DNA of 41,640 nucleotides, taken from assembly GCA_029242085.1 (NCBI GenBank), contig JAQWUP010000023.1:1-41640 (forward strand), read 5' to 3'. A program made the position numbers and the translations under genes. The notes beneath the pieces are model-generated. The model was not told the DNA's origin, made no database searches, and saw only the letters and a program-made list of their open reading frames with translations. Each line of letters starts with the position of its first letter. The stretch's first letter is position 1. This document shows, one piece after another, positions 16,999 to 25,707 of this stretch. The DNA comes from Porticoccaceae bacterium (GTDB lineage: Bacteria; Pseudomonadota; Gammaproteobacteria; Pseudomonadales; Porticoccaceae).

Positions 16999-18040
16999 AC
17001 GAATAACCCCATATGGAAAGGCTTTAAAGCACCCATTGAAACGATTGGATACACAACCATCAGCCTATAGCATCACTCTCGAGCCTAATGACGCTCGTCG
17101 TCTCGCCTCACTCTGCGGTCAATTTGATGAAAATCTGCGCCTAATCGAACAACGTTTGAACGTTGAAATTCGCTCGCGGGATAATTTCTTCGCCGTTTAC
17201 GGCGACACACAGGCATCCCAGAGTGCCGCTGATGTTATCTATAACCTTTATCAAGAAACTGCTCATTACGATGAGCTATCACCAGAAGAAGTACATCTTC
17301 ACCTTCGACAATGCGAGAGAGAGAAGCCTATGACCCAATCTGCCAGCAATGCGCAACCTGCCGACAATATTGATAGCTTTTCGGTAATACGCACAAAGAA
17401 AGGCAATATCAAACCCAGAGGATTAAATCAGCAGCGCTATGTGCGCTCGATTCAAACCCATGATATTAACTTCGGTGTCGGTCCCGCCGGCACAGGTAAA
17501 ACCTATTTGGCTGTGGCCTGCGCTGTTGAAGCGCTGCTGCGCGATGAGGTGCAACGCATTTTGCTGGTGCGACCAGCGGTTGAAGCTGGCGAGCGACTGG
17601 GCTTTTTGCCTGGCGATCTAGCGCAAAAAGTAGACCCCTATTTGAGACCCCTTTACGATGCACTCCACGAAATGCTTGGCTTTGAAACCGTTGCTAAGTT
17701 GCAGGAGCGCAATGTTATTGAGATTGCACCGCTGGCCTATATGCGCGGTCGCACACTCAGTAATGCTTACATTATTCTCGATGAAAGCCAGAACACCACG
17801 CGTGAGCAGATGAAAATGTTTCTCACCCGCATTGGCTTTGGCTCCACCGCGGTTATCACTGGCGATATGTCGCAAATTGACTTGCCTCGCGGAGTTAGTT
17901 CAGGTCTGGTGCATGTTTGCGATGTATTAAAAGATGTCGAAGAAATTAGTTTCACCCACTTCGAATCGCGTGATGTGGTGCGCCACCCCATTGTGCAGAG
18001 CATTGTCGACGCCTACGATGCCTTTGAAAGCGAGAGCTAG
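16994..18040 (+). CDS. phoH: PhoH family ATPase (YbeZ-like)
   Basis: This is a PhoH-family nucleotide-binding protein that co-occurs with the ribosome-maturation RNase YbeY; E. coli YbeZ interacts with YbeY. The product, 348 residues from the ATG at 16994, has a small N-terminal KH-like segment (LCGQFDENLRLIEQRL), Walker A GPAGTGKT (163-170) and Walker B YIILDESQN near 254-262. The start is uncertain. No ribosome-binding site precedes 16994, and homologues align from about residue 15, so a TTG at 17036 or 17045 may be the real start. The ybeY ATG follows 10 bases after the stop. Confidence 0.93.
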   Translation: MLRITPYGKALKHPLKRLDTQPSAYSITLEPNDARRLASLCGQFDENLRLIEQRLNVEIRSRDNFFAVYGDTQASQSAADVIYNLYQETAHYDELSPEEVHLHLRQCEREKPMTQSASNAQPADNIDSFSVIRTKKGNIKPRGLNQQRYVRSIQTHDINFGVGPAGTGKTYLAVACAVEALLRDEVQRILLVRPAVEAGERLGFLPGDLAQKVDPYLRPLYDALHEMLGFETVAKLQERNVIEIAPLAYMRGRTLSNAYIILDESQNTTREQMKMFLTRIGFGSTAVITGDMSQIDLPRGVSSGLVHVCDVLKDVEEISFTHFESRDVVRHPIVQSIVDAYDAFESES

Positions 18041-18050
18041 CTAGTAACTC

Positions 18051-18518
18051 ATGAATATTTCTATCGATATTCAGATGGCCTGTTCATCTGAGGACGCCCC
18101 TGACGAAGACAGTATGCAGCGCTGGGTCGGCGCAGCGCTCCGTGACAAGCGAGAAACTGCCGAACTCAGTGTGCGCATAGTCGATGAACAGGAAAGCGCG
18201 GCACTCAACCAGCAGTATCGCGGTAAAGCCGGTCCCACCAATGTACTCTCATTCCCCTTTGATGCTGTTACCCCAGAGCCATTGCCCATATTAGGCGATC
18301 TGGTGATCTGTGCGCCGGTGGTTGTGCGCGAAGCTCAGCAGCAGAGAAAATCGATTGAAGCCCATTGGGCACATATGACCGTACATGGTGTACTGCACCT
18401 GTTGGGCTATGACCATGTTGGCGATACTGACGCCGAGGTAATGGAAACACTGGAAACGAATATTATGCTGGCAATGAACTTTCCAGCGCCTTACGAACTA
18501 GACCGACAACTAAAATAA
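18051..18518 (+). CDS. ybeY: Endoribonuclease YbeY
   Basis: YbeY is a metal-dependent endoribonuclease needed for 16S rRNA 3'-end maturation and ribosome quality control. The 155-residue product carries the zinc-binding signature HGVLHLLGYDH with H112, H116 and H122, and the conserved YRGKAGPTNVLSFPF segment with its basic residue. It starts 10 bases after phoH and is followed by corC after 22 bases, the usual order for this cluster. Confidence 0.97.
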   Translation: MNISIDIQMACSSEDAPDEDSMQRWVGAALRDKRETAELSVRIVDEQESAALNQQYRGKAGPTNVLSFPFDAVTPEPLPILGDLVICAPVVVREAQQQRKSIEAHWAHMTVHGVLHLLGYDHVGDTDAEVMETLETNIMLAMNFPAPYELDRQLK

Positions 18519-18540
18519 CAAGAGTCGCACAGAGAAAATC

Positions 18541-19377
18541 ATGAACGAAGAATCAAATAACAGCGCCGACAATTCATTGCTAAAGAAGATAGGGCGGGTA
18601 TTTTCACCTAACCCCACCAGTAGTGATGAGGTCGCAGACATGCTGCGCAGCGCCGAAAATGAATCGATTATTGATTCTAGCGTGCTACATATTATGGAGG
18701 GCGCTCTCAAAGTATCGGATCTTCAGGCGCGGGAGATAATGATCCCGCGATCACGTATGCAGGTGATTGAGGACGATTTCAGCCTTGAGCAGATTCTCGA
18801 CCTGGTTATTCAGTCTCAGCACTCTCGCTTTCCCGTGGTCGGCGAATCCTCGGATGATGTACTGGGTATTTTGTTAGCTAAAGAACTGCTGCCGCTACTG
18901 CTGTCTGGCAAAGAATCATTTGACCTGAAAAGTCTGTTGCGCTCCGCCACTATTATTCCTGAGAGCAAGCGACTCAATATTCTGCTGCAGGAATTCCGTG
19001 AGCACCGTTACCATATGGCGATTGTGGTCGATGAATACGGCGGTGTATCAGGTCTGCTCACTATTGAAGATGTACTGGAAGAAATTGTTGGCGAAATCGA
19101 AGATGAAACCGACGAACATGAGCCGGAGCAAATTAGCGCCATCGGCGACAATCAGTTTCAGGTAGAGGCGATTACCGAAATCAGTGATTTCAATGAGTTC
19201 TTCGATGTTGGCTTGGCCGATGACGACTTCGACACCGTGGGTGGACTAGTAGTGCATGCCTTTGGCCGACTGCCAAAGATTAATGAAACCACGCGTATTG
19301 AGAACTTCGAGTTTAAAGTTGTTGCCGGTGACAACCGTAAAATTACTCAGTTGGAAGTAACTAAAACCGATCTATGA
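18541..19377 (+). CDS. corC: CorC-type CBS-domain protein (magnesium/cobalt efflux family)
   Basis: The 278-residue product has a pair of CBS domains (about 66-185, with MIPRSRMQVIEDD and HMAIVVDEYGGVSGLLTIEDVLEEIVGEIEDE) and a C-terminal CorC/HlyC transporter-associated domain (about 200-275). It lacks membrane helices, so it is the soluble CorC/YbeX type rather than a CorB-type transporter. E. coli YbeX is linked to magnesium homeostasis and to ribosome maturation with its neighbours. The stop overlaps the lnt start by 4 bases. Confidence 0.94.
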   Translation: MNEESNNSADNSLLKKIGRVFSPNPTSSDEVADMLRSAENESIIDSSVLHIMEGALKVSDLQAREIMIPRSRMQVIEDDFSLEQILDLVIQSQHSRFPVVGESSDDVLGILLAKELLPLLLSGKESFDLKSLLRSATIIPESKRLNILLQEFREHRYHMAIVVDEYGGVSGLLTIEDVLEEIVGEIEDETDEHEPEQISAIGDNQFQVEAITEISDFNEFFDVGLADDDFDTVGGLVVHAFGRLPKINETTRIENFEFKVVAGDNRKITQLEVTKTDL

Positions 19378-20915
19378 AGCAGCTGAGCCGAGGGCAGAAT
19401 TTTCTCTCGCTATTTGCGGCTGGGGCATTATTTCCTCTAGCGCTCGCGCCCTTCAACCTGTGGCCAATTGCCACCCTAAGCATTGCGGTACTCTTTTGGC
19501 AGCTGCAGCATCAATCCATTACCCAGGCGCTGGCCAAAGCCAGTGTCTATGGCTTCGGTTTATTTTTTGCGGGGGCCAGTTGGGTCTATGTCAGCATTCA
19601 TGAACACGGCTTTATTCCCGCGCCACTGGCGCTATTAGCCACCGCACTATTCTGCCTGTTTCTGGCACTGTTATTTGCTGTACCCTTTGTGCTCAGCGCA
19701 TTAATTCCACAAACTCCCAGCGCCTGGCTCACCGGCCTACCCGCTATTTGGGTGCTGAGCGAATGGATACGCACCTGGATTTTTACTGGCTTCCCATGGC
19801 TCTTTGCTGGCTACGCCCATACCCAGACATGGCTCAATGGCTGGGCACCAGTCGGCGGTGTGCTCTGGCTCAGCTTTATCTGTGCCCTCAGCGCTGGGGT
19901 GTTGGCACAGCTGGGACAGAGAAAAATAGCCAGACCTGCAACCTCTATGGCTGCCCTGGCTGTGCTGCTATTTGCAGCCTCTGGTTATGCGCTGCAACAC
20001 AAAGTCTGGACAGAATCCAGTGGCCAGCAGCTGGACGTGGTGCTGGTTCAGCCCAATATAGATCAGCATCAAAAATGGGCCTCAGATAGTCTTCCCCGCA
20101 TACTCGCACAGCTCAAAGAGCAGACCGAGGCCCATTGGGGCGCTGATCTTGTGGTCTGGCCCGAAGCCGCTGTGCCTGCACTAGGTCACAGGGTTCAAGG
20201 GTTTTTGCGCGGCATACATCAGCGGGCTGAAGCCAGTGAAACAACATTGTTAACCGGCATTCCAACCTATGATAGGGGGCAGGAAAAGTACCATAATTCA
20301 ATGATCGCTCTGGGCAACATTGAATCTGAACGCCAGTATAACAAGACCAGATTGGTGCCCTTCGGTGAATATGTCCCTCTGGAATCAGTGCTGCGCGGCC
20401 TGATCACCTTTTTTAATTTACCTATGTCGGCCTTTTCCCTCGGCGCAGATAATCAGCTACCCTTTGCCGTGCAGGGAGAAAACATCTCTACCGCGATTTG
20501 CTATGAAGTGGTCTATCCAGACCTGGTTGCACGTAATAGCACTGGTTCGTCGGTTCTACTCACGGTCAGCAACGATGCCTGGTTTGGTCGTTCCATAGGG
20601 CCTCAGCAACATATGCAGATGGCGCAGATGCGCGCTCTGGAAAATGCCAAGCCAATGATACGCGGCACCAACAATGGCATTTCTGCACTGGTCGACTACC
20701 AAGGGACCATTTATCGGAGTATTGAGCAGTACAGCCAAGGGGAATTGATTGGCTCTGTCGAACCGCGCAATGGACGCACAGTATTCTCACTTTTTGGCTC
20801 CTGGCCAACGGTCCTACTGGCGCTATTCTGGGTTGGGCTATTGATCACTATAAGAATTTTAAAAGAGGCAAGCGATGAAAACATACATTCGGATTACCCT
20901 GGCAGCACTACTTAG
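19374..20915 (+). CDS. lnt: Apolipoprotein N-acyltransferase
   Basis: Lnt adds the third acyl chain to the N-terminal cysteine of lipoproteins in the inner membrane. The 513-residue product has an N-terminal block of about six membrane helices (roughly 10-205), a periplasmic nitrilase-like domain and a C-terminal helix (about 483-500). The catalytic triad is visible: E264 in VVWPEAAVP, K324 in NKTRLVPFGEYVP and C376 in TAICYEVVYPD. Its substrates in this window would include LptE and the M13 peptidase. The last 41 bases overlap the following peroxiredoxin gene in another frame. Confidence 0.97.
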   Translation: MKQLSRGQNFLSLFAAGALFPLALAPFNLWPIATLSIAVLFWQLQHQSITQALAKASVYGFGLFFAGASWVYVSIHEHGFIPAPLALLATALFCLFLALLFAVPFVLSALIPQTPSAWLTGLPAIWVLSEWIRTWIFTGFPWLFAGYAHTQTWLNGWAPVGGVLWLSFICALSAGVLAQLGQRKIARPATSMAALAVLLFAASGYALQHKVWTESSGQQLDVVLVQPNIDQHQKWASDSLPRILAQLKEQTEAHWGADLVVWPEAAVPALGHRVQGFLRGIHQRAEASETTLLTGIPTYDRGQEKYHNSMIALGNIESERQYNKTRLVPFGEYVPLESVLRGLITFFNLPMSAFSLGADNQLPFAVQGENISTAICYEVVYPDLVARNSTGSSVLLTVSNDAWFGRSIGPQQHMQMAQMRALENAKPMIRGTNNGISALVDYQGTIYRSIEQYSQGELIGSVEPRNGRTVFSLFGSWPTVLLALFWVGLLITIRILKEASDENIHSDYPGSTT

Positions 20916-21405
20916 TTGGATATCGCTGTCGGTTGCAGCATTAGAGGTCGGTGATCAGGCTCCGGCATTTTCTCTTCAGGCTACTGATGGCAAAACCTAC
21001 AGTCTGGAGCAGTTTCACGACAAACAGGCGATTGTTATTGCCTGGTACCCAAAAGCATTTACCAGCGGTTGCACCATAGAATGTAAATCACTGGCGCAAA
21101 ATGGCCACCTTCTCAAGCGCTTAGATGTCACCTACTTTATGGCCAGTGTTGACGTGCTGGAAGACAATCAAAAATTTGCTGAAGAGAACGACGCTGACTT
21201 TCCACTGCTAAGCGACCCATCAAAAGCAGTCGCCAAAGCCTTTGATGTACTAGCCTTTTACGGCATGCCCAACCGGCATACTTTTTATATCGGCAAAGAT
21301 GGCAAAATTTTATTTATAGACCGTAAAATTAACGCCGCCACATCTGCTGAAGATATGGCCGCCAAACTGGAAGAACTGGGAATACCTACCAGACAGGCCA
21401 GCTAA
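20875..21405 (+). CDS. Exported peroxiredoxin (AhpC/TSA family)
   Basis: This is a thiol peroxidase-like protein of 176 residues. A signal peptide (residues 1-21, LAALLSWISLSVAA) suggests a periplasmic location. The thioredoxin fold contains the peroxidatic cysteine C66 in AFTSGCTIEC and a second cysteine at C70. PrxQ/BCP enzymes usually have five residues from the first cysteine to the second, and this protein has four. The start is secure, because AAGAGG (20863-20868) lies 6 bases before the ATG. The gene begins inside the end of lnt, a 41-base overlap, so the two are probably co-translated. The exact peroxide substrate and reductant are unknown. Confidence 0.88.
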   Translation: MKTYIRITLAALLSWISLSVAALEVGDQAPAFSLQATDGKTYSLEQFHDKQAIVIAWYPKAFTSGCTIECKSLAQNGHLLKRLDVTYFMASVDVLEDNQKFAEENDADFPLLSDPSKAVAKAFDVLAFYGMPNRHTFYIGKDGKILFIDRKINAATSAEDMAAKLEELGIPTRQAS

Positions 21406-21440
21406 CCAACTATCCGCTGGCCCCAGTAACTATCTCGAAC

Positions 21441-21472
21441 CAGACACATCTGCACGCTGTTAGATGTGTCTG
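21441..21472. repeat. 11-bp perfect inverted repeat upstream of leuS
   Basis: CAGACACATCT (21441-21451) and its exact reverse complement (21462-21472) flank a 10-base loop. It lies 36 bases after the peroxiredoxin stop and immediately before a TATAAT at 21481. There is no T-run after it, so it is not a typical Rho-independent terminator. It may be an operator, a leader hairpin or a weak terminator. Confidence 0.7.
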
Positions 21473-21480
21473 TATTCCCC

Positions 21481-21486
21481 TATAAT
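21481..21486 (+). promoter_or_regulatory. Candidate -10 box for leuS
   Basis: A perfect TATAAT lies 37 bases before the leuS ATG. No convincing -35 hexamer is present at the standard distance; that region is occupied by the right arm of the inverted repeat (21462-21472). Confidence 0.35.
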
Positions 21487-21523
21487 TCACGCCTATTTTT
21501 AAAACGATAAGCAGTGAATCTTG

Positions 21524-24121
21524 ATGACTATTGAACATCCCTATCATCCCGCCGAATTAGAGCGCGAAGCCCAGCAATTTTGGACTGAAAACAAAACGTT
21601 CGAAGTCACCGAAGACCCTGACAAAGAAAAGTTTTACTGCCTGGCTATGTTCCCCTACCCCAGCGGCAAGTTGCATATGGGCCATGTGCGTAACTACACC
21701 ATTACCGATGTCATCGCTCGCTATCAGCGCATGCAGGGCAAAAATGTACTGCATCCGATGGGCTGGGAAGCGTTTGGTCTGCCCGCAGAAAATGCTGCAA
21801 TCCAAAACAAGAGCGCCCCCGCCAATTGGACCAAAGAAAATATCGCCTACATGAAGTCGCAGCTGAAGTCCCTGGGCTTTGGCATCGACTGGTCCCGGGA
21901 GCTAGCCACCTGCGAACCGGACTACTACAAGTGGGAACAGTGGTTCTTTACCCGCCTGTTCGAGAAAGGCCTGGTGTATAAAAAGATGTCCACCGTCAAC
22001 TGGGACCCAGTGGACCAGACTGTGCTGGCCAACGAACAGGTGATCGATGGTCGTGGCTGGCGCTCAGACGCCCTAGTTGAGCGCAAAGAAATTCCTCAGT
22101 GGTTTATTCGCATTACCGACTATGCCGAGCAGCTATTAGACGACTTGGATGATTTGGAGCACTGGCCCGAGCAGGTCAAGACCATGCAGCGCAACTGGAT
22201 TGGCAAGAGTCGCGGGGTCAATATGACCTTTGATCTGGCCGCGGCTGTCGCCGAACACAGCAGCTTTGATGTCTACACCACCAGACCAGACACATTGATG
22301 GGCGTGACCTATGCCACATTGGCCACCGCCCACCCTATTGCCCTTGAAGTCGCCAAAAACAATCCCGAGCTAGCAGCGTTTATCAGTGAATGCCAAACTC
22401 AGCAGGTTTCAGAAGCTGAAATGGCCACCATGGAAAAACGCGGTATGGATACTGGCATTACTGCTGTGCACCCATTAACCGGCGAGACTATCCCGGTTTG
22501 GGTCGGCAACTATGTATTGATGGACTATGGCTCTGGCGCCGTTATGGCAGTGCCAGCCCATGACCAGCGCGACTATGAGTTTGCCAAAAAGTATCAACTT
22601 GAGATTAAGCAGGTAGTAGCCCCAGCCAAGGATGAAATCTGCGACATAGACAACGAGGCTTTTGTCAGCAAAGGTCTGCTGGTTAACTCTGGTCAATACG
22701 ATGGCTTAGATTTTAGCGCGGCCTTTGATGCCATTGCTGCCGCTCTTGAAGCCTGTGATCAGGGCTCAGTAACCACTAACTATCGCCTGCGTGACTGGGG
22801 CGTAAGCCGTCAGCGCTATTGGGGCGCACCGATCCCGATGTACAACCTCGCTGAGGGGGGAGAGATTCCTGTACCCCTGGATAGACTCCCGGTGGTATTG
22901 CCAACCGATGTAGAAATGGATGGTATCCAGTCGCCGATTAAAGCGGACCCCGAGTGGCGTAGGACCGAGATAAATGGTCAGCAGGTTGAGCGGGAGACCG
23001 ATACCTTCGATACCTTTATGGAATCCTCTTGGTACCATGCGCGCTTTACCTGTGCCGATTTAGACAGCGCCATGCTCGACCCCGAGCGCGCCGATTACTG
23101 GCTGCCGGTCGACCAGTATGTGGGCGGTATCGAGCATGCTATTTTGCATCTGCTGTACGCACGCTTTTACCACAAACTGCTGCGCGACGAAGGTTTGGTC
23201 AGCAGCAGTGAACCGTTCAAAAGCCTGCTCTGTCAGGGCATGGTTTTAGCGGAGTCATTTTATAAAGATAACGGGGGTCGCAAAGAATGGCTGTCGCCTC
23301 TGGAGGTCACCGTTGAGAGTGATGAAAAAGGCCGCACCATCAAGGCGACTGAGACCACAACTGGTGAGGTGGTGCACAGCGGTGGTGTCACCAAAATGTC
23401 GAAATCGAAAAATAATGGTGTCGATCCACAGACTGCCATTGATAAACATGGTGCGGATACAGTGCGCCTGTTTACTATGTTTGCTGCGCCGCCAGAGCAA
23501 ACCTTGGAGTGGAGCGACGACGGTGTGTCTGGCGCCCATCGCTTTTTGCGCAAACTATGGAACATGGTCCACGGCCATTTGGAACAGGGTACTATTGCGC
23601 CGCTGAACAAAGCAGATCTAGATGAAAACCAGCAGAATCTGCGCCGAAAGACCCATGAAACTATCAACAAAGTGAATGATGACTACGGTCGACGCAATAC
23701 CTTTAACACGGCGATCGCCGCGGTAATGGAACTGCTCAATGAGGTTGCCAAACTGACCGACAACAATGCGCAGAGTATTGCCGTCCGTCATGAAGCCCTG
23801 ACCAGCGCAATTTTATTGCTGTCACCTATTGCACCGCATATCTGCCACAGCCTGTGGCATGCGCTCGGCAATACTGAACCGGTCGCCGAGGCGGCCTGGC
23901 CAATTGTCGATGAGTCGGCACTGGTGCGCAGCTCAATTGAGTTGGTAATTCAGGTCAATGGCAAGGTACGGGGTAAAATTCAAGTTGCCGCAGATGCGTC
24001 TAAAGATGAGGTTGAAAAATTGGCTCTTGCCGACACTAATGTGCAGCGCTTCACCGAGGCTGTAACCATTCGTAAAATTATTGTGGTTCCGGGTAGACTG
24101 GTTAATATAGTGGCAAATTAA
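21524..24121 (+). CDS. leuS: Leucyl-tRNA synthetase
   Basis: LeuRS charges tRNA-Leu with leucine. I choose the ATG at 21524 over the TTG directly before it; this gives 865 residues, matching the family. Class I signatures are present: HMGH at about 51-54 in [16 protein letters not shown] and KMSKS at about 624-628. The CP1 editing domain includes the threonine-rich [12 protein letters not shown] and the region ending [19 protein letters not shown]-terminal anticodon-binding domain and a tRNA-binding end ([13 protein letters not shown]) follow. It precedes lptE and holA, as in many gammaproteobacteria. Confidence 0.98.
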   Translation: MTIEHPYHPAELEREAQQFWTENKTFEVTEDPDKEKFYCLAMFPYPSGKLHMGHVRNYTITDVIARYQRMQGKNVLHPMGWEAFGLPAENAAIQNKSAPANWTKENIAYMKSQLKSLGFGIDWSRELATCEPDYYKWEQWFFTRLFEKGLVYKKMSTVNWDPVDQTVLANEQVIDGRGWRSDALVERKEIPQWFIRITDYAEQLLDDLDDLEHWPEQVKTMQRNWIGKSRGVNMTFDLAAAVAEHSSFDVYTTRPDTLMGVTYATLATAHPIALEVAKNNPELAAFISECQTQQVSEAEMATMEKRGMDTGITAVHPLTGETIPVWVGNYVLMDYGSGAVMAVPAHDQRDYEFAKKYQLEIKQVVAPAKDEICDIDNEAFVSKGLLVNSGQYDGLDFSAAFDAIAAALEACDQGSVTTNYRLRDWGVSRQRYWGAPIPMYNLAEGGEIPVPLDRLPVVLPTDVEMDGIQSPIKADPEWRRTEINGQQVERETDTFDTFMESSWYHARFTCADLDSAMLDPERADYWLPVDQYVGGIEHAILHLLYARFYHKLLRDEGLVSSSEPFKSLLCQGMVLAESFYKDNGGRKEWLSPLEVTVESDEKGRTIKATETTTGEVVHSGGVTKMSKSKNNGVDPQTAIDKHGADTVRLFTMFAAPPEQTLEWSDDGVSGAHRFLRKLWNMVHGHLEQGTIAPLNKADLDENQQNLRRKTHETINKVNDDYGRRNTFNTAIAAVMELLNEVAKLTDNNAQSIAVRHEALTSAILLLSPIAPHICHSLWHALGNTEPVAEAAWPIVDESALVRSSIELVIQVNGKVRGKIQVAADASKDEVEKLALADTNVQRFTEAVTIRKIIVVPGRLVNIVAN

Positions 24122-24157
24122 AAAACGCCTGAGCAAAGCTCGGCAAACAGGATTGTA

Positions 24158-24661
24158 ATGATGATAAAAAATACAGTGCTTGCAACCATGATTTTACTGC
24201 TCTCAGCCTGCGGCTGGCAGCTGCGTAACTCTGAGGTGGTGCCTGCGGATCTGGGCAGCCTGTACCTATCATCTAACGATGCTCATAGCGACCTGATTCA
24301 GGAGCTGACACGCGCACTGAATTTGTATGGGGTCAAGGTCGTCGCCAGCTCAGGCGAGGCAAGTTATAGCGTGGTGATTGTCGATTTTCGCAAAACTCGC
24401 CGCACCGGTGCCATTAATGCCGCGGCTCGTGTAGCCGAATATCAGCTCAATGAAGATGTGGACTTTTTAATTATTGGCGCCGATGGTACCCAATTAATAC
24501 CACTGTCCACCGCCTCGGTAGAACGTGTCTATGAATTTGACGAGCAGGATGTATTGGCCTCTGACAGTGAGGAGCGACTGATACTCAGCGGTATGCGCGA
24601 AGAGATTGTGCGCCAAATTCTCAACCGTTTACGAGTTGTTCCCAGCGCTGGCCAGCAGTAA
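24158..24661 (+). CDS. lptE: LPS-assembly lipoprotein LptE
   Basis: LptE is the outer-membrane lipoprotein that plugs the LptD barrel and helps place lipopolysaccharide in the outer leaflet. The 167-residue product has a signal peptide ending in the lipobox LLSAC (mature Cys at 18), then CGWQLRNSEVVPADLGSLYL, characteristic of the RlpB/LptE family. Its partner LptD is encoded 4.8 kb downstream in the window. The stop and the holA start share one base (TAATG), the usual leuS-lptE-holA arrangement. Confidence 0.92.
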   Translation: MMIKNTVLATMILLLSACGWQLRNSEVVPADLGSLYLSSNDAHSDLIQELTRALNLYGVKVVASSGEASYSVVIVDFRKTRRTGAINAAARVAEYQLNEDVDFLIIGADGTQLIPLSTASVERVYEFDEQDVLASDSEERLILSGMREEIVRQILNRLRVVPSAGQQ

Positions 24662-25707
24662 TGAAAATTAAGGCTGAGCAGCTTGGCGGCAATCTGCAAA
24701 AGCAACTTTTGCCAGCCTATATTATTAGTGGTGACGAGCCATTACTCGCTCAGGAATGTGCTGACGCCGTGCGGGTGGCGGCGCGTGAAAAAGGCTTTAC
24801 CGAGCGCGAACTATTTCATGTCGAGGGCAACTATGACTGGAACCATGTCGCCAACGAATCCAATTCTCTGTCGCTGTTTGCCGACAAAAAAATAATCGAG
24901 ATTCGCATCGCCAATGGCAAGCCCGGCGACAAGGGCAGCAAGGCAATCTGTGAAATTTGTGCCAATCCCAATCCGGACAATCTGCTGCTGTTTATTGTTC
25001 CCAAACTGGAAAAATCTGCCCAGAACAGCAAGTGGATGAAGGCGCTTGAAGCACTGGGCGCACATATCCAAGTGTGGCCAGTCAATGCCGATCATTTGCC
25101 ACGCTGGATCCAACAGCGTCTGGGGCATGCCGGCATTCAAGCCAACCAGGAGGCAGTTCAAATTTTGGCTGATCGCGTCGAGGGCAATCTGTTGGCCGCG
25201 GTGCAGGAAATAGAGAAGCTTAAATTACTGGCTCCAGAGGGCAGGGTTGATGCCGACACCATGTCGGCAGTGGTAGCCGATAGCGCGCGCTATAATCTGT
25301 TTGAGTTTATCGACAAGATGCTGATGGGCGACGCACAATCTGCGGCGCAGTCACTGCGTGGACTACAAAACGAAGGCACAGAGCCCATGCCTCTGCTCTG
25401 GGCAATTACCCGAGAACTGCGTATCTTGGTTAAGGCCAGCGAGCAGGTTGCCCGCGGTGAGCACAGCGACTGGGCACTTAAAAATGCCGGAGTTTGGGAT
25501 AAGCGTATAAGTCTTTTTCGCCGTGCCCTACAGCGCAATAAGCCGGCGCATCTGCGTATGTATCTGTATCAGGCTGGCGCCATTGATCGCGGTATCAAGG
25601 GCATGCGTAAAGCCGATATCTGGGACGAAATGGCAACGCTAGTGCTCTCTATCGCCGGCAGCCAAACTCTGCAGCCAGGAAATATTAAAATCCTGCTACA
25701 ACCCTAA
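24661..25707 (+). CDS. holA: DNA polymerase III subunit delta
   Basis: The delta subunit of the clamp loader opens the beta sliding clamp. The 348-residue product begins with the clamp-contacting N-terminal domain, including AYIISGDEPLLAQECADAVR and YDWNHVANESNSLSLFADKKIIEIRI, and ends with an alpha-helical collar domain. It has no functional Walker A motif, which is normal for delta. The ATG overlaps the lptE stop. Its stop TAA overlaps the stop of the convergent transporter gene (bases 25704-25707). Confidence 0.95.
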   Translation: MKIKAEQLGGNLQKQLLPAYIISGDEPLLAQECADAVRVAAREKGFTERELFHVEGNYDWNHVANESNSLSLFADKKIIEIRIANGKPGDKGSKAICEICANPNPDNLLLFIVPKLEKSAQNSKWMKALEALGAHIQVWPVNADHLPRWIQQRLGHAGIQANQEAVQILADRVEGNLLAAVQEIEKLKLLAPEGRVDADTMSAVVADSARYNLFEFIDKMLMGDAQSAAQSLRGLQNEGTEPMPLLWAITRELRILVKASEQVARGEHSDWALKNAGVWDKRISLFRRALQRNKPAHLRMYLYQAGAIDRGIKGMRKADIWDEMATLVLSIAGSQTLQPGNIKILLQP

